This document shows positions 45,817 to 53,347 of a stretch of DNA of 64,000 nucleotides, one piece after another (within the stretch, counting starts at the first letter, position 1; each line of letters starts with the position of its first letter). The notes below the pieces were generated by a model. It saw only the letters and a list, made by a program, of their open reading frames with translations. It did no database searches and was not told the origin of the DNA. Made by a program: the position numbers and the translations under genes. This stretch comes from an uncultured Aquimarina sp. GTDB taxonomy: Bacteria; Bacteroidota; Bacteroidia; Flavobacteriales; Flavobacteriaceae. The stretch is from contig CANLOW010000006.1 in NCBI GenBank assembly GCA_947493035.1, positions 122,187 to 186,186 on the forward strand. The letters are read 5' to 3'.

Positions 45817-46578
45817 CTATCGTATATCCTTTATAAATGATGATATACCATCAATTCCATCTTTGGTCAGCATCTTTATAAATGCTGATCCGATGATTGC
45901 TCCCTTAGCAGTTTTAGTAGCTTGATTAAAAGTTTCGTTGTCTTTAATTCCGAATCCAACAATTTGTGGGTTGTTAAGATTATAAGAAGCTATACGTTCA
46001 AAATAGGCCTCTTGTGTATTTCCAAATCCAGATGTAGAACCGGTTACACTAGCAGAACTTACCATGTAGATAAACCCATTAGAAACGCTATCAATAAACT
46101 TTACTCTAGACTCACTTGTCTGTGGAGTAATCAAAAATACATTGCTAAGTCCATATTTTTCAAAGGTAGCTTTATAATGCTCATCATATTCGGCAACAGG
46201 AAGGTCGGGGATAATTAAACCATCGATGCCAACTTCTTGACATTTTGCACAGAATGCTTCTACTCCGTATTGCATCATAGGATTAAAATAACCCATTATG
46301 ATTAAAGGTATCGACACTTCATTTCGAATGCCTTCTAATTGTTCAAACAACAGTTTAGTAGTCATTCCATTTTTTAAAGCGGCTGTTGAACTGTCTTGGA
46401 TTGTAGGTCCATCAGCTAAAGGATCACTAAATGGCAATCCAATTTCGATCATGTCTACACCACTTTTTTCTAGTTCTTTTATGATAGTAACGGTATCATC
46501 TATAGCAGGATATCCCGCAGTAAAATATATAGAAAGAAGTTTTTTGTCCTCTTGTAATTTCTGTTGTATTCTGTTCAT
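45817..46578 (-). CDS. trpA: Tryptophan synthase alpha chain
   Basis: 253 residues from ATG 46578 (MNRIQQKLQEDKKLLSIYFTAGYP); the 14 extra residues in the ORF track come from the repeat-rich spacer and are unlikely to be translated. It cleaves indole-3-glycerol phosphate to indole and G3P. The catalytic Glu and Asp lie in MIEIGLPFSDPLADGPTIQ and IDGLIIPDLPVAEYDE; the phosphate-binding GFGIKDNETF and GAIIGSAFIK are present. Last gene of the trpEGDCFBA operon. Confidence 0.97.
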   Translation of the reverse strand: MNRIQQKLQEDKKLLSIYFTAGYPAIDDTVTIIKELEKSGVDMIEIGLPFSDPLADGPTIQDSSTAALKNGMTTKLLFEQLEGIRNEVSIPLIIMGYFNPMMQYGVEAFCAKCQEVGIDGLIIPDLPVAEYDEHYKATFEKYGLSNVFLITPQTSESRVKFIDSVSNGFIYMVSSASVTGSTSGFGNTQEAYFERIASYNLNNPQIVGFGIKDNETFNQATKTAKGAIIGSAFIKMLTKDGIDGISSFIKDIR

Positions 46579-46586
46579 TTTTATAT

Positions 46587-46614
46587 AGTACAGAGTACCA
46601 AGTACTGAGTACAA
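46587..46614. repeat. Heptad repeat between trpB and trpA (a)
   Basis: Four 7-base units in register: AGTACAG, AGTACCA, AGTACTG, AGTACAA. Confidence 0.85.
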
Positions 46615-46644
46615 AGACAAATCTTTTATAATTTATTTAAGACC

Positions 46645-46672
46645 TGAATACTTTGTACTGAATACTTTGTAC
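46645..46672. repeat. Heptad repeat between trpB and trpA (b)
   Basis: TGAATACTTTGTAC occurs twice in perfect tandem, i.e. two 14-base units or four 7-base units. The word TTTGTAC reappears in the trpD-trpC spacer. Confidence 0.85.
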
Positions 46673-46677
46673 TAAAA

Positions 46678-47856
46678 TTATAATTTAAAATAATCGATAT
46701 ATGTATTCAAATCTTTATCTCCACGACCTGAAAGACTAATAACAACAACGTCTTCAGGGTTAAATTTTTTCTCATTAAAGACAGCTAAGGCATGTGAGCT
46801 TTCAATCGCAGGAATGATACCTTCTAATTGACAAAGTTCTAACCCAGCAGTCATAGCATCATCATCAGTTACAGAAAAGAACTCGGCACGTCCTGTTTTT
46901 GCTAAATGAGAATGCATAGGGCCTACACCAGGATAATCCAAACCAGCAGAAATTGAATAAGGTTCTGTGATTTGCCCATCAGGAGATTGCATTAATAGTG
47001 TTTTACAACCATGTATAATGCCTTCTTTTCCTAATTTACTAGTAGCAGCGCTTTCACCACTATTTACACCTTTTCCAGCTGCTTCTACTGCTATAATCCC
47101 AACTTCTGGAGTATTAAGAAAATGATAATAAGTTCCCGCAGCATTACTTCCTCCACCAATACATGCAACTACATAATCAGGATTTTCGCAACCTTCATGT
47201 TCTTTTAATTGCCATTTGATTTCTTCAGAAATGATACTCTGAAAACGAGTTACCATATCTGGGTAAGGATGTGGCCCAATTGCTGAACCAATAATATAAT
47301 GAGTGTCTACAGGATTATTGATCCAATCACGAATTGCTTCATTAGTGGCATCTTTTAAAGTACGACTACCCGATTTCGCAGGGCGGACTTCAGCACCTAG
47401 CATTTTCATACGGGCTACATTAGGAGCTTGACGTGTAATATCAATTTCACCCATGTAAACAATACAATCAATACCAGCTAATGCGCAAACGGTAGCAGTA
47501 GCAACGCCATGTTGCCCCGCACCAGTTTCAGCAATGATTCTATTTTTCCCTAACTTTTTGGCAACTAAAATCTGACCAATAGTATTGTTGATTTTATGCG
47601 CACCAGTATGGTTAAGGTCTTCTCTTTTTAGATAGACTTTGGTGTTGTATTTTTCAGAAAGACGCTTAGCGTAATACAAAGGACTTGGTCTACCCACATA
47701 ATCCTTTAGTAGTTGATTGAATTCTTTCTTGAAATCAGGTTGATCTATGATTTCAAGATATTTTGTGCGTAATTCTTCAACATTAGGATAGAGCATCTCA
47801 GGTATGTATGCGCCTCCAAAATCTCCGTAATATCCTTTTTCGTCTACGTGGTACAT
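46678..47856 (-). CDS. trpB: Tryptophan synthase beta chain
   Basis: 392 residues. PLP enzyme that joins indole and serine. [16 protein letters not shown] at the start, the PLP lysine in [36 protein letters not shown], the phosphate-binding [11 protein letters not shown], and HAL near the C-terminus are all typical of the TrpB1 type. It is followed by trpA across an approximately 100-base spacer filled with 7-base-period repeats. Confidence 0.98.
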   Translation of the reverse strand: MYHVDEKGYYGDFGGAYIPEMLYPNVEELRTKYLEIIDQPDFKKEFNQLLKDYVGRPSPLYYAKRLSEKYNTKVYLKREDLNHTGAHKINNTIGQILVAKKLGKNRIIAETGAGQHGVATATVCALAGIDCIVYMGEIDITRQAPNVARMKMLGAEVRPAKSGSRTLKDATNEAIRDWINNPVDTHYIIGSAIGPHPYPDMVTRFQSIISEEIKWQLKEHEGCENPDYVVACIGGGSNAAGTYYHFLNTPEVGIIAVEAAGKGVNSGESAATSKLGKEGIIHGCKTLLMQSPDGQITEPYSISAGLDYPGVGPMHSHLAKTGRAEFFSVTDDDAMTAGLELCQLEGIIPAIESSHALAVFNEKKFNPEDVVVISLSGRGDKDLNTYIDYFKL

Positions 47857-47858
47857 AT

Positions 47859-47910
47859 TAATTCGCTTTTAGCGAATTGCTGTCGGCTATCAGCTATCAG
47901 CAATCAGCAT
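47859..47910. repeat. Spacer repeat copy A (trpF-trpB gap)
   Basis: Begins with an AATTCGCT...AGCGAATT inverted repeat and continues with CTATCAG, CTATCAG, CAATCAG in 7-base register (47887-47907). It is closely similar to the stretch at 49453-49500 between trpD and trpC. Confidence 0.85.
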
Positions 47911-47913
47911 TTA

Positions 47914-47941
47914 TCTATATTCTATTCTCTATGTTCTTTTA
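47914..47941. repeat. Heptad repeat at the 3' end of trpF
   Basis: TCTATAT, TCTATTC, TCTATGT, TCTTTTA: four 7-base units. They run into the trpF reading frame, whose last residues (IKEHRE) are encoded by them. Confidence 0.7.
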
Positions 47942-48617
47942 TCATATTAAAAAACTTATTCAGTAATTTAATGTCTTTTAATCCCGGTTCAATTTCAAAT
48001 TTACTGTTTAAATCTAAGGCATGAATCGGTAAATCTGTTTTTAGCAATTGTTCTATTTTGTTTAGCTCTTCCAGTCCAATACCTCCACTCATAATAATGG
48101 GAGTTGTACTAGGGTACTCTTTTAATACAGACCAATCAAACGTATATCCATTTCCGCCTTTTGCTTTTCCTTTGGTGTCAAATAGAAAATAGTCAACGAT
48201 ATTTTCGTAAGGTTTTAATACAGAAAAATCAAAAGTATTTTTAATTCCAAAAACTTTAAAAATTTCAATAGCCTTAGGGTAATCGCTTTTTGGGCTTCGA
48301 CTGCGCTCAGCCCGACATAGTGATTCTAATGCTTGCTTTAAAATTTTGCAATACTGAGCAGATTCGCCACCATGTAGTTGCACTGCCTTAAATCTATATT
48401 TCTCAACTTTCTCTAAAATAAATTCGATTTCAGCATCAACAAACACTCCTGTTTTTTTGATTTTTGAATCAATTTCAGGAATATCTCCATCGAAGTTTCT
48501 TGGAGATTTAGGATAAAAAATAAAACCTAAATAATCTGGGTGTAATGAAGCAACTTCCTGAATGTTTTCAGGCTGTTTCATACCACAGACTTTTATTCTT
48601 AGGTTTTTATTGATCAT
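47922..48617 (-). CDS. trpF: Phosphoribosylanthranilate isomerase
   Basis: 231 residues from ATG 48617 (MINKNLRIKVCGMKQPENI). Amadori rearrangement of PRA to CdRP. The catalytic Cys is in KVCGMK, the catalytic Asp in LFDTKGKAKGGNG, and the phosphate-binding segments IMSGGIGLEELN and ALDLNSKFEIEPGLKD are complete. Between YCKILKQAL and KAIEIFKVFG it carries an extra stretch ESLCRAERSRSPKSDY, encoded by GC-rich DNA with a palindromic-repeat look. The ORF track's upstream ATG would add 17 residues from repeat-like DNA overlapping the trpC stop and is less likely. Confidence 0.93.
   Translation of the reverse strand: MINKNLRIKVCGMKQPENIQEVASLHPDYLGFIFYPKSPRNFDGDIPEIDSKIKKTGVFVDAEIEFILEKVEKYRFKAVQLHGGESAQYCKILKQALESLCRAERSRSPKSDYPKAIEIFKVFGIKNTFDFSVLKPYENIVDYFLFDTKGKAKGGNGYTFDWSVLKEYPSTTPIIMSGGIGLEELNKIEQLLKTDLPIHALDLNSKFEIEPGLKDIKLLNKFFNMIKEHRE
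48287..48325. repeat. Repeat-derived insertion inside trpF
   Basis: The core GGGCTTCGACTGCGCTCAG plus CCC (48292-48313) has GGGCT/AGCCC ends and is far more GC-rich than its surroundings. It corresponds to the interspersed word GTCGGGCTGAGCGCAGTCG known between genes in flavobacterial genomes. It is read in frame as LCRAERSRSP. Confidence 0.65.
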
Positions 48618-48667
48618 TTTATCTTTTTGATGTGATATTGAAACAAGTCCAGGGAGACGCGATCTCA

Positions 48668-49450
48668 TTACTTTAACTCATTAATAAACTCAATAGCACT
48701 TTTAGCTGGATCCTCAGTTTTCATGAAATTTTCCCCAATCAAAAAACCTTGATATCCATAAGGACGTAATTCTTTTATAGCTTCAATAGAGCTAATGCCG
48801 CTTTCGGAAACCTTTACAAAGTCATCAGGAATTAAAGAACTTAGACTTTTACTAGTTTCTAAGCTAACTTCAAATGTCTTTAGATTTCTATTGTTCACCC
48901 CAAGCATATCTAAGCTAGGCATCAATGATTTCTCTAATTCTTCTTGATTATGAACTTCAAGTAAAACATCCAATCCTAGATTTTTAGCAAATTCAGAAAG
49001 TTGTTTAATTTCTTGTCTTGTTAAGCAAGCTGCAATCAATAAACAAACATCTGCCCCATAAGCTTTAGCTTCTAGTAACTGGTATTCATCTATAATAAAC
49101 TCTTTACGAAGTAATGGTAAATTGCAACTAGCTCTAGCAGTCAATAAATCATCTAAAGACCCTCCAAAATATTTTGCGTCAGTCAAAACAGACATTCCAC
49201 AAGCATCAGCAGTTTCATAGCCTTTGGCAACATCCCAAACACTGCTTTTTTGATTGATGACACTTTTAGAAGGAGAACGACGTTTATGTTCTGCAATAAT
49301 TCCAGTATTACTATTTCTAAGATTATTAGCTAAAGAAATAGTGCTTCTATCAAAAAGTACTGAGGCTTCTAGTTGCGAAGTAGGAATTAATTCCTTTCTA
49401 AAATCAACTTCAATACGCTTATCAGCTACTATTTTATCTAGTATATTCAT
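48668..49450 (-). CDS. trpC: Indole-3-glycerol phosphate synthase
   Basis: 260 residues. Cyclises CdRP to indole-3-glycerol phosphate. IIAEHKRRSPSKSVIN carries the catalytic Lys and substrate-binding Ser, then SVLTDAKYFGGSLDDL, LRKEFIIDEYQL, LLEVHNQEELE, LGVNNRNLKTF and VSESGISS, all in the expected order of the beta/alpha barrel. The stop codon lies next to GC-rich repeat-like DNA that leads into trpF. Confidence 0.98.
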   Translation of the reverse strand: MNILDKIVADKRIEVDFRKELIPTSQLEASVLFDRSTISLANNLRNSNTGIIAEHKRRSPSKSVINQKSSVWDVAKGYETADACGMSVLTDAKYFGGSLDDLLTARASCNLPLLRKEFIIDEYQLLEAKAYGADVCLLIAACLTRQEIKQLSEFAKNLGLDVLLEVHNQEELEKSLMPSLDMLGVNNRNLKTFEVSLETSKSLSSLIPDDFVKVSESGISSIEAIKELRPYGYQGFLIGENFMKTEDPAKSAIEFINELK

Positions 49451-49452
49451 TT

Positions 49453-49500
49453 TAATTCGCTTTGCGAATTGCTGTCAGCTATCAGCCATCAGCTATCGGC
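49453..49500. repeat. Spacer repeat copy B (trpD-trpC gap)
   Basis: AATTCGC...GCGAATT inverted repeat followed by CTGTCAG, CTATCAG, CCATCAG, CTATCGG in 7-base register (49472-49499). Near-copy of 47859-47910. Confidence 0.85.
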
Positions 49501-49523
49501 TTCTTTTTATTATTTGTCAGTCT

Positions 49524-49551
49524 TAATACTCATTACTTAATACTTTGTACT
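49524..49551. repeat. Heptad repeat at the 3' end of trpD
   Basis: TAATACT, CATTACT, TAATACT, TTGTACT in 7-base register, ending on the trpD stop codon. Confidence 0.75.
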
Positions 49552-50539
49552 AAGAAATAGCTTGCACTTTTTTCAATACTTCCAATCCTTTACCACCAAG
49601 TAAACTATCCTTAGCCTTTTCAAAACCTTCAATAGGAGTTAATCCTTCAACGGTAGCAATGGCCATTCCTGCATTTGCACAAACGACATTGTTTTGTTGT
49701 TGAGTTCCCTTTCCGCTTAAAATATTCATAAAAATATTTGCAGAGGCTTCGACAGAATCTCCTCCGACAATATCAGATTGAGCATGTGCTACAACCCCAA
49801 AATCTTCGGGAGTTAACATAGCTTCTGAATGTCTGGTAATGGTCTTTGTTTTTCCTGTTAATGAAATTTCGTCATAACCATCTAAAGCATGGAGAATAGT
49901 GAAATTTTTATTCCCGTTTTGGTACAAGTACCCATACATACGTGCTAATTCAAGATTGAATACACCTACCATTTGATTGGTAGGGAATGCAGGATTTACC
50001 ATCGGGCCTAACATATTGAAAAATGTTTTCACAGCTAATTCTCGTCGAATCGGAGCTACATTTTTCATAGCAGGATGAAAAAGAGGAGCATGTAATACGC
50101 AAATTCCTGTTTCATCGATACTTTTTCTTAAGAAATCTTTATCATTACTAAACTTGATACCAAGGTGCTCCATAACATTAGAGCTTCCACATTTAGAAGA
50201 AACCCCGTAGTTACCATGTTTGGTAACTTTAATGCCTGCTCCAGCTGCTACGAAAGATGAAAGCGTCGAAATATTAAAAGTATCTTTTCCGTCTCCACCA
50301 GTTCCACAAAGATCAATAGGGTTATATTCACTAAGATCTACAGCGACACAAAGTTCCAATAAGGCATCTCGAAACCCTTCTAATTCGGAAATCTTAATAC
50401 TTCGCATCATGTATACGGTAAGAAAAGCAGCAATTTGACTTTGATTATATTCCCCATTAGAAATATTTACCAAAATCTGTTTGGCTTCTTCTTTGCCAAG
50501 AACCTCGTGATTGATTAAGCGGTTTAAAATATTTTTCAT
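49550..50539 (-). CDS. trpD: Anthranilate phosphoribosyltransferase
   Basis: 329 residues. Transfers phosphoribose from PRPP to anthranilate. The PRPP loop DLCGTGGDGKDTFNIST, the VTKHGNYGVSSKCGSSNVMEHLG region, HPAMKNVAPIRRELAVKTFFNMLGPMVNPA and the metal-binding DGYDEISL are all present. It is separate from trpG, not fused as in enterobacteria. Confidence 0.98.
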   Translation of the reverse strand: MKNILNRLINHEVLGKEEAKQILVNISNGEYNQSQIAAFLTVYMMRSIKISELEGFRDALLELCVAVDLSEYNPIDLCGTGGDGKDTFNISTLSSFVAAGAGIKVTKHGNYGVSSKCGSSNVMEHLGIKFSNDKDFLRKSIDETGICVLHAPLFHPAMKNVAPIRRELAVKTFFNMLGPMVNPAFPTNQMVGVFNLELARMYGYLYQNGNKNFTILHALDGYDEISLTGKTKTITRHSEAMLTPEDFGVVAHAQSDIVGGDSVEASANIFMNILSGKGTQQQNNVVCANAGMAIATVEGLTPIEGFEKAKDSLLGGKGLEVLKKVQAIS

Positions 50540-50546
50540 ATTAATT

Positions 50547-50614
50547 GTTTATAGTTATCGGTTATCTGTTATCAGTACTAATACAACTGATAATAGATAA
50601 CCATAAACTGATAA
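50547..50614. repeat. Heptad repeats between trpG and trpD
   Basis: GTTTATA, GTTATCG, GTTATCT, GTTATCA at 50547-50574 and CTGATAA, TAGATAA, CCATAAA, CTGATAA at 50587-50614, each in 7-base register. The second set resembles the reverse complement of the first. Confidence 0.85.
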
Positions 50615-50635
50615 CTTCTCTAATAGCGAAGCGGT

Positions 50636-50660
50636 CTAATCTCGATAGCTATCGGGACTA
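50636..50660. repeat. Palindromic word in the trpG-trpD gap
   Basis: CGATAGCTATCG (50643-50654) is a perfect 12-base palindrome, flanked by CT and GGACT. A similar word, CCCGATAGCTATCGGG, is recalled as an interspersed palindrome in flavobacterial genomes. The preceding AGCGGTCTAAT also occurs at 60313-60323. Confidence 0.55.
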
Positions 50661-50671
50661 ATATCTAACCT

Positions 50672-51241
50672 CTAGTTATTCACCCAATTTTCCAGCATCT
50701 TCATCCCATCTGGTGTTAGTACAGATTCTGGATGAAACTGTACACCACGGACATCATATTCTTTATGACGTACAGCCATTACTTGTCCATTTTCATCAAC
50801 AGCAGTAATTTCTAAAACATCAGGAAAATCATTTTTGGCAACTACCCACGAATGGTAACGACCCACTTCAAAAGATTTGTCAAGACCTTTAAATATTAAA
50901 GTATCATCAACTACAGTTTCTACAGCAGTAGCAACACCATGATATACTTTATCTAGATTTCTTAGTGTTCCGCCATATACTTCACCTATAGCTTGTTGAC
51001 CAAGGCAAACACCGAAAATACTTTTAGAAGCACCATATTTCTCAATAATTGGTTTCAATAAACCAGCTTCATCGGGAATACCAGGGCCTGGTGAAAGTAA
51101 AATCTTGTCAAAAGCATCAACTTCTTCAAGTTCTAGTTGATCATTACGTTTAACGATTACCTCACAACCCAAATCTTCTAAATAGTGAACTAGGTTGTAT
51201 ACAAATGAATCGTAATTATCTATAACTAAAATTTTTTTCAT
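50672..51241 (-). CDS. trpG: Anthranilate synthase component II (glutamine amidotransferase)
   Basis: 189 residues. Class I glutaminase supplying ammonia to TrpE. It starts VIDNYDSFVYNLVHYLEDLG, has the oxyanion segment LLSPGPGIPDEAG, the nucleophile Cys in FGVCLGQQAIGEVYGG (about residue 79) and the His-Glu pair in VRGVQFHPESVLT. Such subunits can serve both anthranilate and aminodeoxychorismate synthases; its position between trpE and trpD supports the tryptophan role. Confidence 0.97.
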   Translation of the reverse strand: MKKILVIDNYDSFVYNLVHYLEDLGCEVIVKRNDQLELEEVDAFDKILLSPGPGIPDEAGLLKPIIEKYGASKSIFGVCLGQQAIGEVYGGTLRNLDKVYHGVATAVETVVDDTLIFKGLDKSFEVGRYHSWVVAKNDFPDVLEITAVDENGQVMAVRHKEYDVRGVQFHPESVLTPDGMKMLENWVNN

Positions 51242-51260
51242 CTTTTTTAGGCTATGCCAA

Positions 51261-51288
51261 AGCTTTCGGCTGTAAGCTGAAAGCTTTT
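51261..51288. repeat. Heptad repeat between trpE and trpG
   Basis: AGCTTTC, GGCTGTA, AGCTGAA, AGCTTTT in 7-base register; the outer units form a partial inverted repeat. Confidence 0.75.
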
Positions 51289-51329
51289 CTGTTTAATCTT
51301 TATGCTATGTACTTAATAGTCAGTACTTT

Positions 51330-52727
51330 TTAAATTGATTTCGCTAATTCTAATGCTTTTGTCAGGGCGCCTAATTTATTGTAAACTTCTTGAAGTTCAT
51401 TTTCTTCAACACTATCAGTCACCAAACCAGCACCTGCTTGCCAGTGTAAATGATGATTTTGACTTAAAAAAGTTCGAATCATAATAGCATGATTAAAGTT
51501 TCCATTAAAATCCATAAACCCAATAGCTCCTCCGTAAAAACTTCGATTGATGGTTTCATACTTTTCAATCAATTGCATAGCCATATGTTTCGGAGCTCCA
51601 CTTAAGGTTCCTGCAGGAAATGTGTCGGCGACTACTTGCATAGTCAAACTATCAGCATGTTTGTTTCCGGTAACTTTACTTACCAAGTGGATGACATGAC
51701 TGTAAAATTGAACTTCACGGTAACGCTCGACATTTACATTATTCCCATTACGACTTAAATCGTTTCTAGCTAAATCTACAAGCATCACATGCTCGCTATT
51801 TTCTTTAGGATCTTTGGAAAGCTTTTTAGCTAATTCAGCATCTTTTTCGTCATCACCAGTTCTTTTAAATGTTCCTGCAATAGGGTGAATTTCAGCAATA
51901 CCTTCATCAACTACCAATTGTGCTTCTGGAGAGCTTCCAAAAATTTTAAAATCTCCATAATCAAAATAGAATAAATATGGAGAAGGATTTACACTTCTCA
52001 AAGCACGATAAACATTGAATTCATCCCCTTTAAATTCTTGAGAAAACCTTTTAGAAAGTACTAATTGAAAAACATCACCACGTTGACAATGTTTTTTAGC
52101 AATACTAACATTCTTCTTGAAAGTTTCGTCATCTATATTACTAGTTGTTTCGCCAATAGTATCAAAACTGTAGGTTGCAAAATTCTTTACCTGAATTAAA
52201 GATTCAATTTCATCAACATTATTTTTCCCGTCATAAGAATGAGAGAAAATATAAGCTTCATTATTGAAATGATTAATAGCAATGATATTTTGATATACAG
52301 CATAGTATATATCTGGAATATCTAACTTGTTAGGTTTTGTAGAAATTTCTACGTCTTCAAAATATCGAACGGCATCATAAGAGATATATCCGAACAGCCC
52401 ATTATTAATGAATTTGAAATCTAAATCTTCAGATTTAAATTGTTTCCCAAAATTCTCTATAGTCAACGGAATATTAGTATCCGATTTAATTTCTGATACA
52501 GAATTTGTTCCGTCAGGAAATTGTGTTTCAATTTTCTCATCGGCAATCTTGATACTTGCAATGGGATTGAAACAGATATATGAAAAACTATTGTCTGTCC
52601 CGTGATAATCACTGCTCTCTAATAATAAGCTGTTAGGAAAGCGATCACGAATTTTAAGATAGACACTTACCGGAGTAATGGTGTCAGCAATAATTTTCTT
52701 GTAAAAACTTTTAAGTTGGTAACTCAT
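51330..52727 (-). CDS. trpE: Anthranilate synthase component I
   Basis: 465 residues. Converts chorismate and ammonia to anthranilate. The chorismate-binding domain is complete: GDVFQLVLSKRFSQEF, FKIFGSSPEAQLVV, IHPIAGTFKRTGDDEKDAELAKKLSKDPKENSEHVMLVDLARND, FPAGTLSGAPKHMAMQLIEKYE, RSFYGGAIGFMDFNGN, and QAGAGLVTDSVEENELQEVYNKLGAL. The N-terminal region holds the usual LLESSD-type segment involved in Trp feedback (SLLLESSDYHG). First structural gene of the operon, preceded by an attenuator-like leader. Confidence 0.97.
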   Translation of the reverse strand: MSYQLKSFYKKIIADTITPVSVYLKIRDRFPNSLLLESSDYHGTDNSFSYICFNPIASIKIADEKIETQFPDGTNSVSEIKSDTNIPLTIENFGKQFKSEDLDFKFINNGLFGYISYDAVRYFEDVEISTKPNKLDIPDIYYAVYQNIIAINHFNNEAYIFSHSYDGKNNVDEIESLIQVKNFATYSFDTIGETTSNIDDETFKKNVSIAKKHCQRGDVFQLVLSKRFSQEFKGDEFNVYRALRSVNPSPYLFYFDYGDFKIFGSSPEAQLVVDEGIAEIHPIAGTFKRTGDDEKDAELAKKLSKDPKENSEHVMLVDLARNDLSRNGNNVNVERYREVQFYSHVIHLVSKVTGNKHADSLTMQVVADTFPAGTLSGAPKHMAMQLIEKYETINRSFYGGAIGFMDFNGNFNHAIMIRTFLSQNHHLHWQAGAGLVTDSVEENELQEVYNKLGALTKALELAKSI

Positions 52728-52774
52728 GGCACAAAATATGTGTTCGAAACTACTGATTTATGATACTTCTAGGA

Positions 52775-52814
52775 TTTAAAAAAGGTTTGCCGTGTGCGAC
52801 AAACCTTTTTTAAA
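52775..52814 (-). terminator. Attenuator terminator in the trp leader
   Basis: TTTAAAAAAGGTTTG / CAAACCTTTTTTAAA is a 15-bp stem around a 10-base loop, with a T run in the 3' arm. It lies 48 bases before trpE in a gap between two divergent genes, where no upstream transcript needs ending, and directly after the Trp-rich leader ORF. This placement points to transcription attenuation. Confidence 0.8.
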
Positions 52815-52841
52815 TATTATAATAAGGGCGACACAACACGA

Positions 52842-52889
52842 TTATTTTCGTATTGTACTCCACCAACTGTTATTTCCTAATAAAAACAT
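52842..52889 (-). CDS. trpL: Putative trp leader peptide
   Basis: A 15-codon frame on the minus strand, MFLLGNNSWWSTIRK, contains two adjacent Trp codons (52865-52860). It ends 27 bases before the terminator hairpin that precedes trpE. Tandem Trp codons in a very short ORF at this place are the hallmark of ribosome-mediated attenuation: stalled ribosomes at low Trp would favour an alternative fold. A possible antiterminator is CGTGT and CCTT after the leader ORF pairing with ACACG and AAGG within the terminator arm and loop. A TAAATTTG -7 box (52901-52894) lies only 4 bases before the ATG, so the message may be leaderless. Confidence 0.72.
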   Translation of the reverse strand: MFLLGNNSWWSTIRK

Positions 52890-52893
52890 AGGT

Positions 52894-52901
52894 CAAATTT
52901 A
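52894..52901 (-). promoter_or_regulatory. Candidate -7 box of the trp operon
   Basis: TAAATTTG on the minus strand, exact to the TAnnTTTG consensus. No TTG lies at the usual distance upstream. A weaker alternative is AATTTTTG at 52940-52933, which would give a leader of about 40 bases before the leader-peptide ATG. Confidence 0.5.
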
Positions 52902-52948
52902 GATATTTTTTTACTTTTCGGAAAAATTATTTCAAAAATTATATAACA

Positions 52949-53266
52949 ATGAGACAAGATATTGATCAAGACGAGTGGTTAGAGCAATTAGAAGGAGATG
53001 AAAATGCTGTAATTCTTGATGTTAGAACTCCAGGAGAGGTTGAAGAGGGTTATATAGCCAATATGACTGCTATAGATTTCTTGGAAGGACAAACTTTCTT
53101 AGAAGAGATTTCAAAACTAGATAAAAGTAAAAATTACTACATCTATTGTCGTTCAGGAAATAGAAGTGGACAAGCTTGTGATATTATGGAACAACTTGGT
53201 TTTGGAACTACTTATAACCTAGAAGGTGGTTTTATGAACTGGACAGGAGATATAGTGGAAGATTAA
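52949..53266 (+). CDS. Rhodanese-like domain protein
   Basis: 105 residues, a single rhodanese domain. The sequence AVILDVRTPGEVEEGYIANMTAIDF and the active-site loop YCRSGNRSGQACDIMEQLGF (catalytic Cys near residue 73) are typical. It handles sulfane sulfur, with an unknown acceptor. It is divergent from the trp operon and followed by two secreted paralogues. The likely -7 box is TACTTTTC at 52912-52919. Confidence 0.93.
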   Translation: MRQDIDQDEWLEQLEGDENAVILDVRTPGEVEEGYIANMTAIDFLEGQTFLEEISKLDKSKNYYIYCRSGNRSGQACDIMEQLGFGTTYNLEGGFMNWTGDIVED

Positions 53267-53347
53267 CCTTTAAAAATACCTAGATTAAAATATAAGATCC
53301 CAAATCTTATAAAAATTTAATAGCTCAATAAATTAACCTACCAAATT

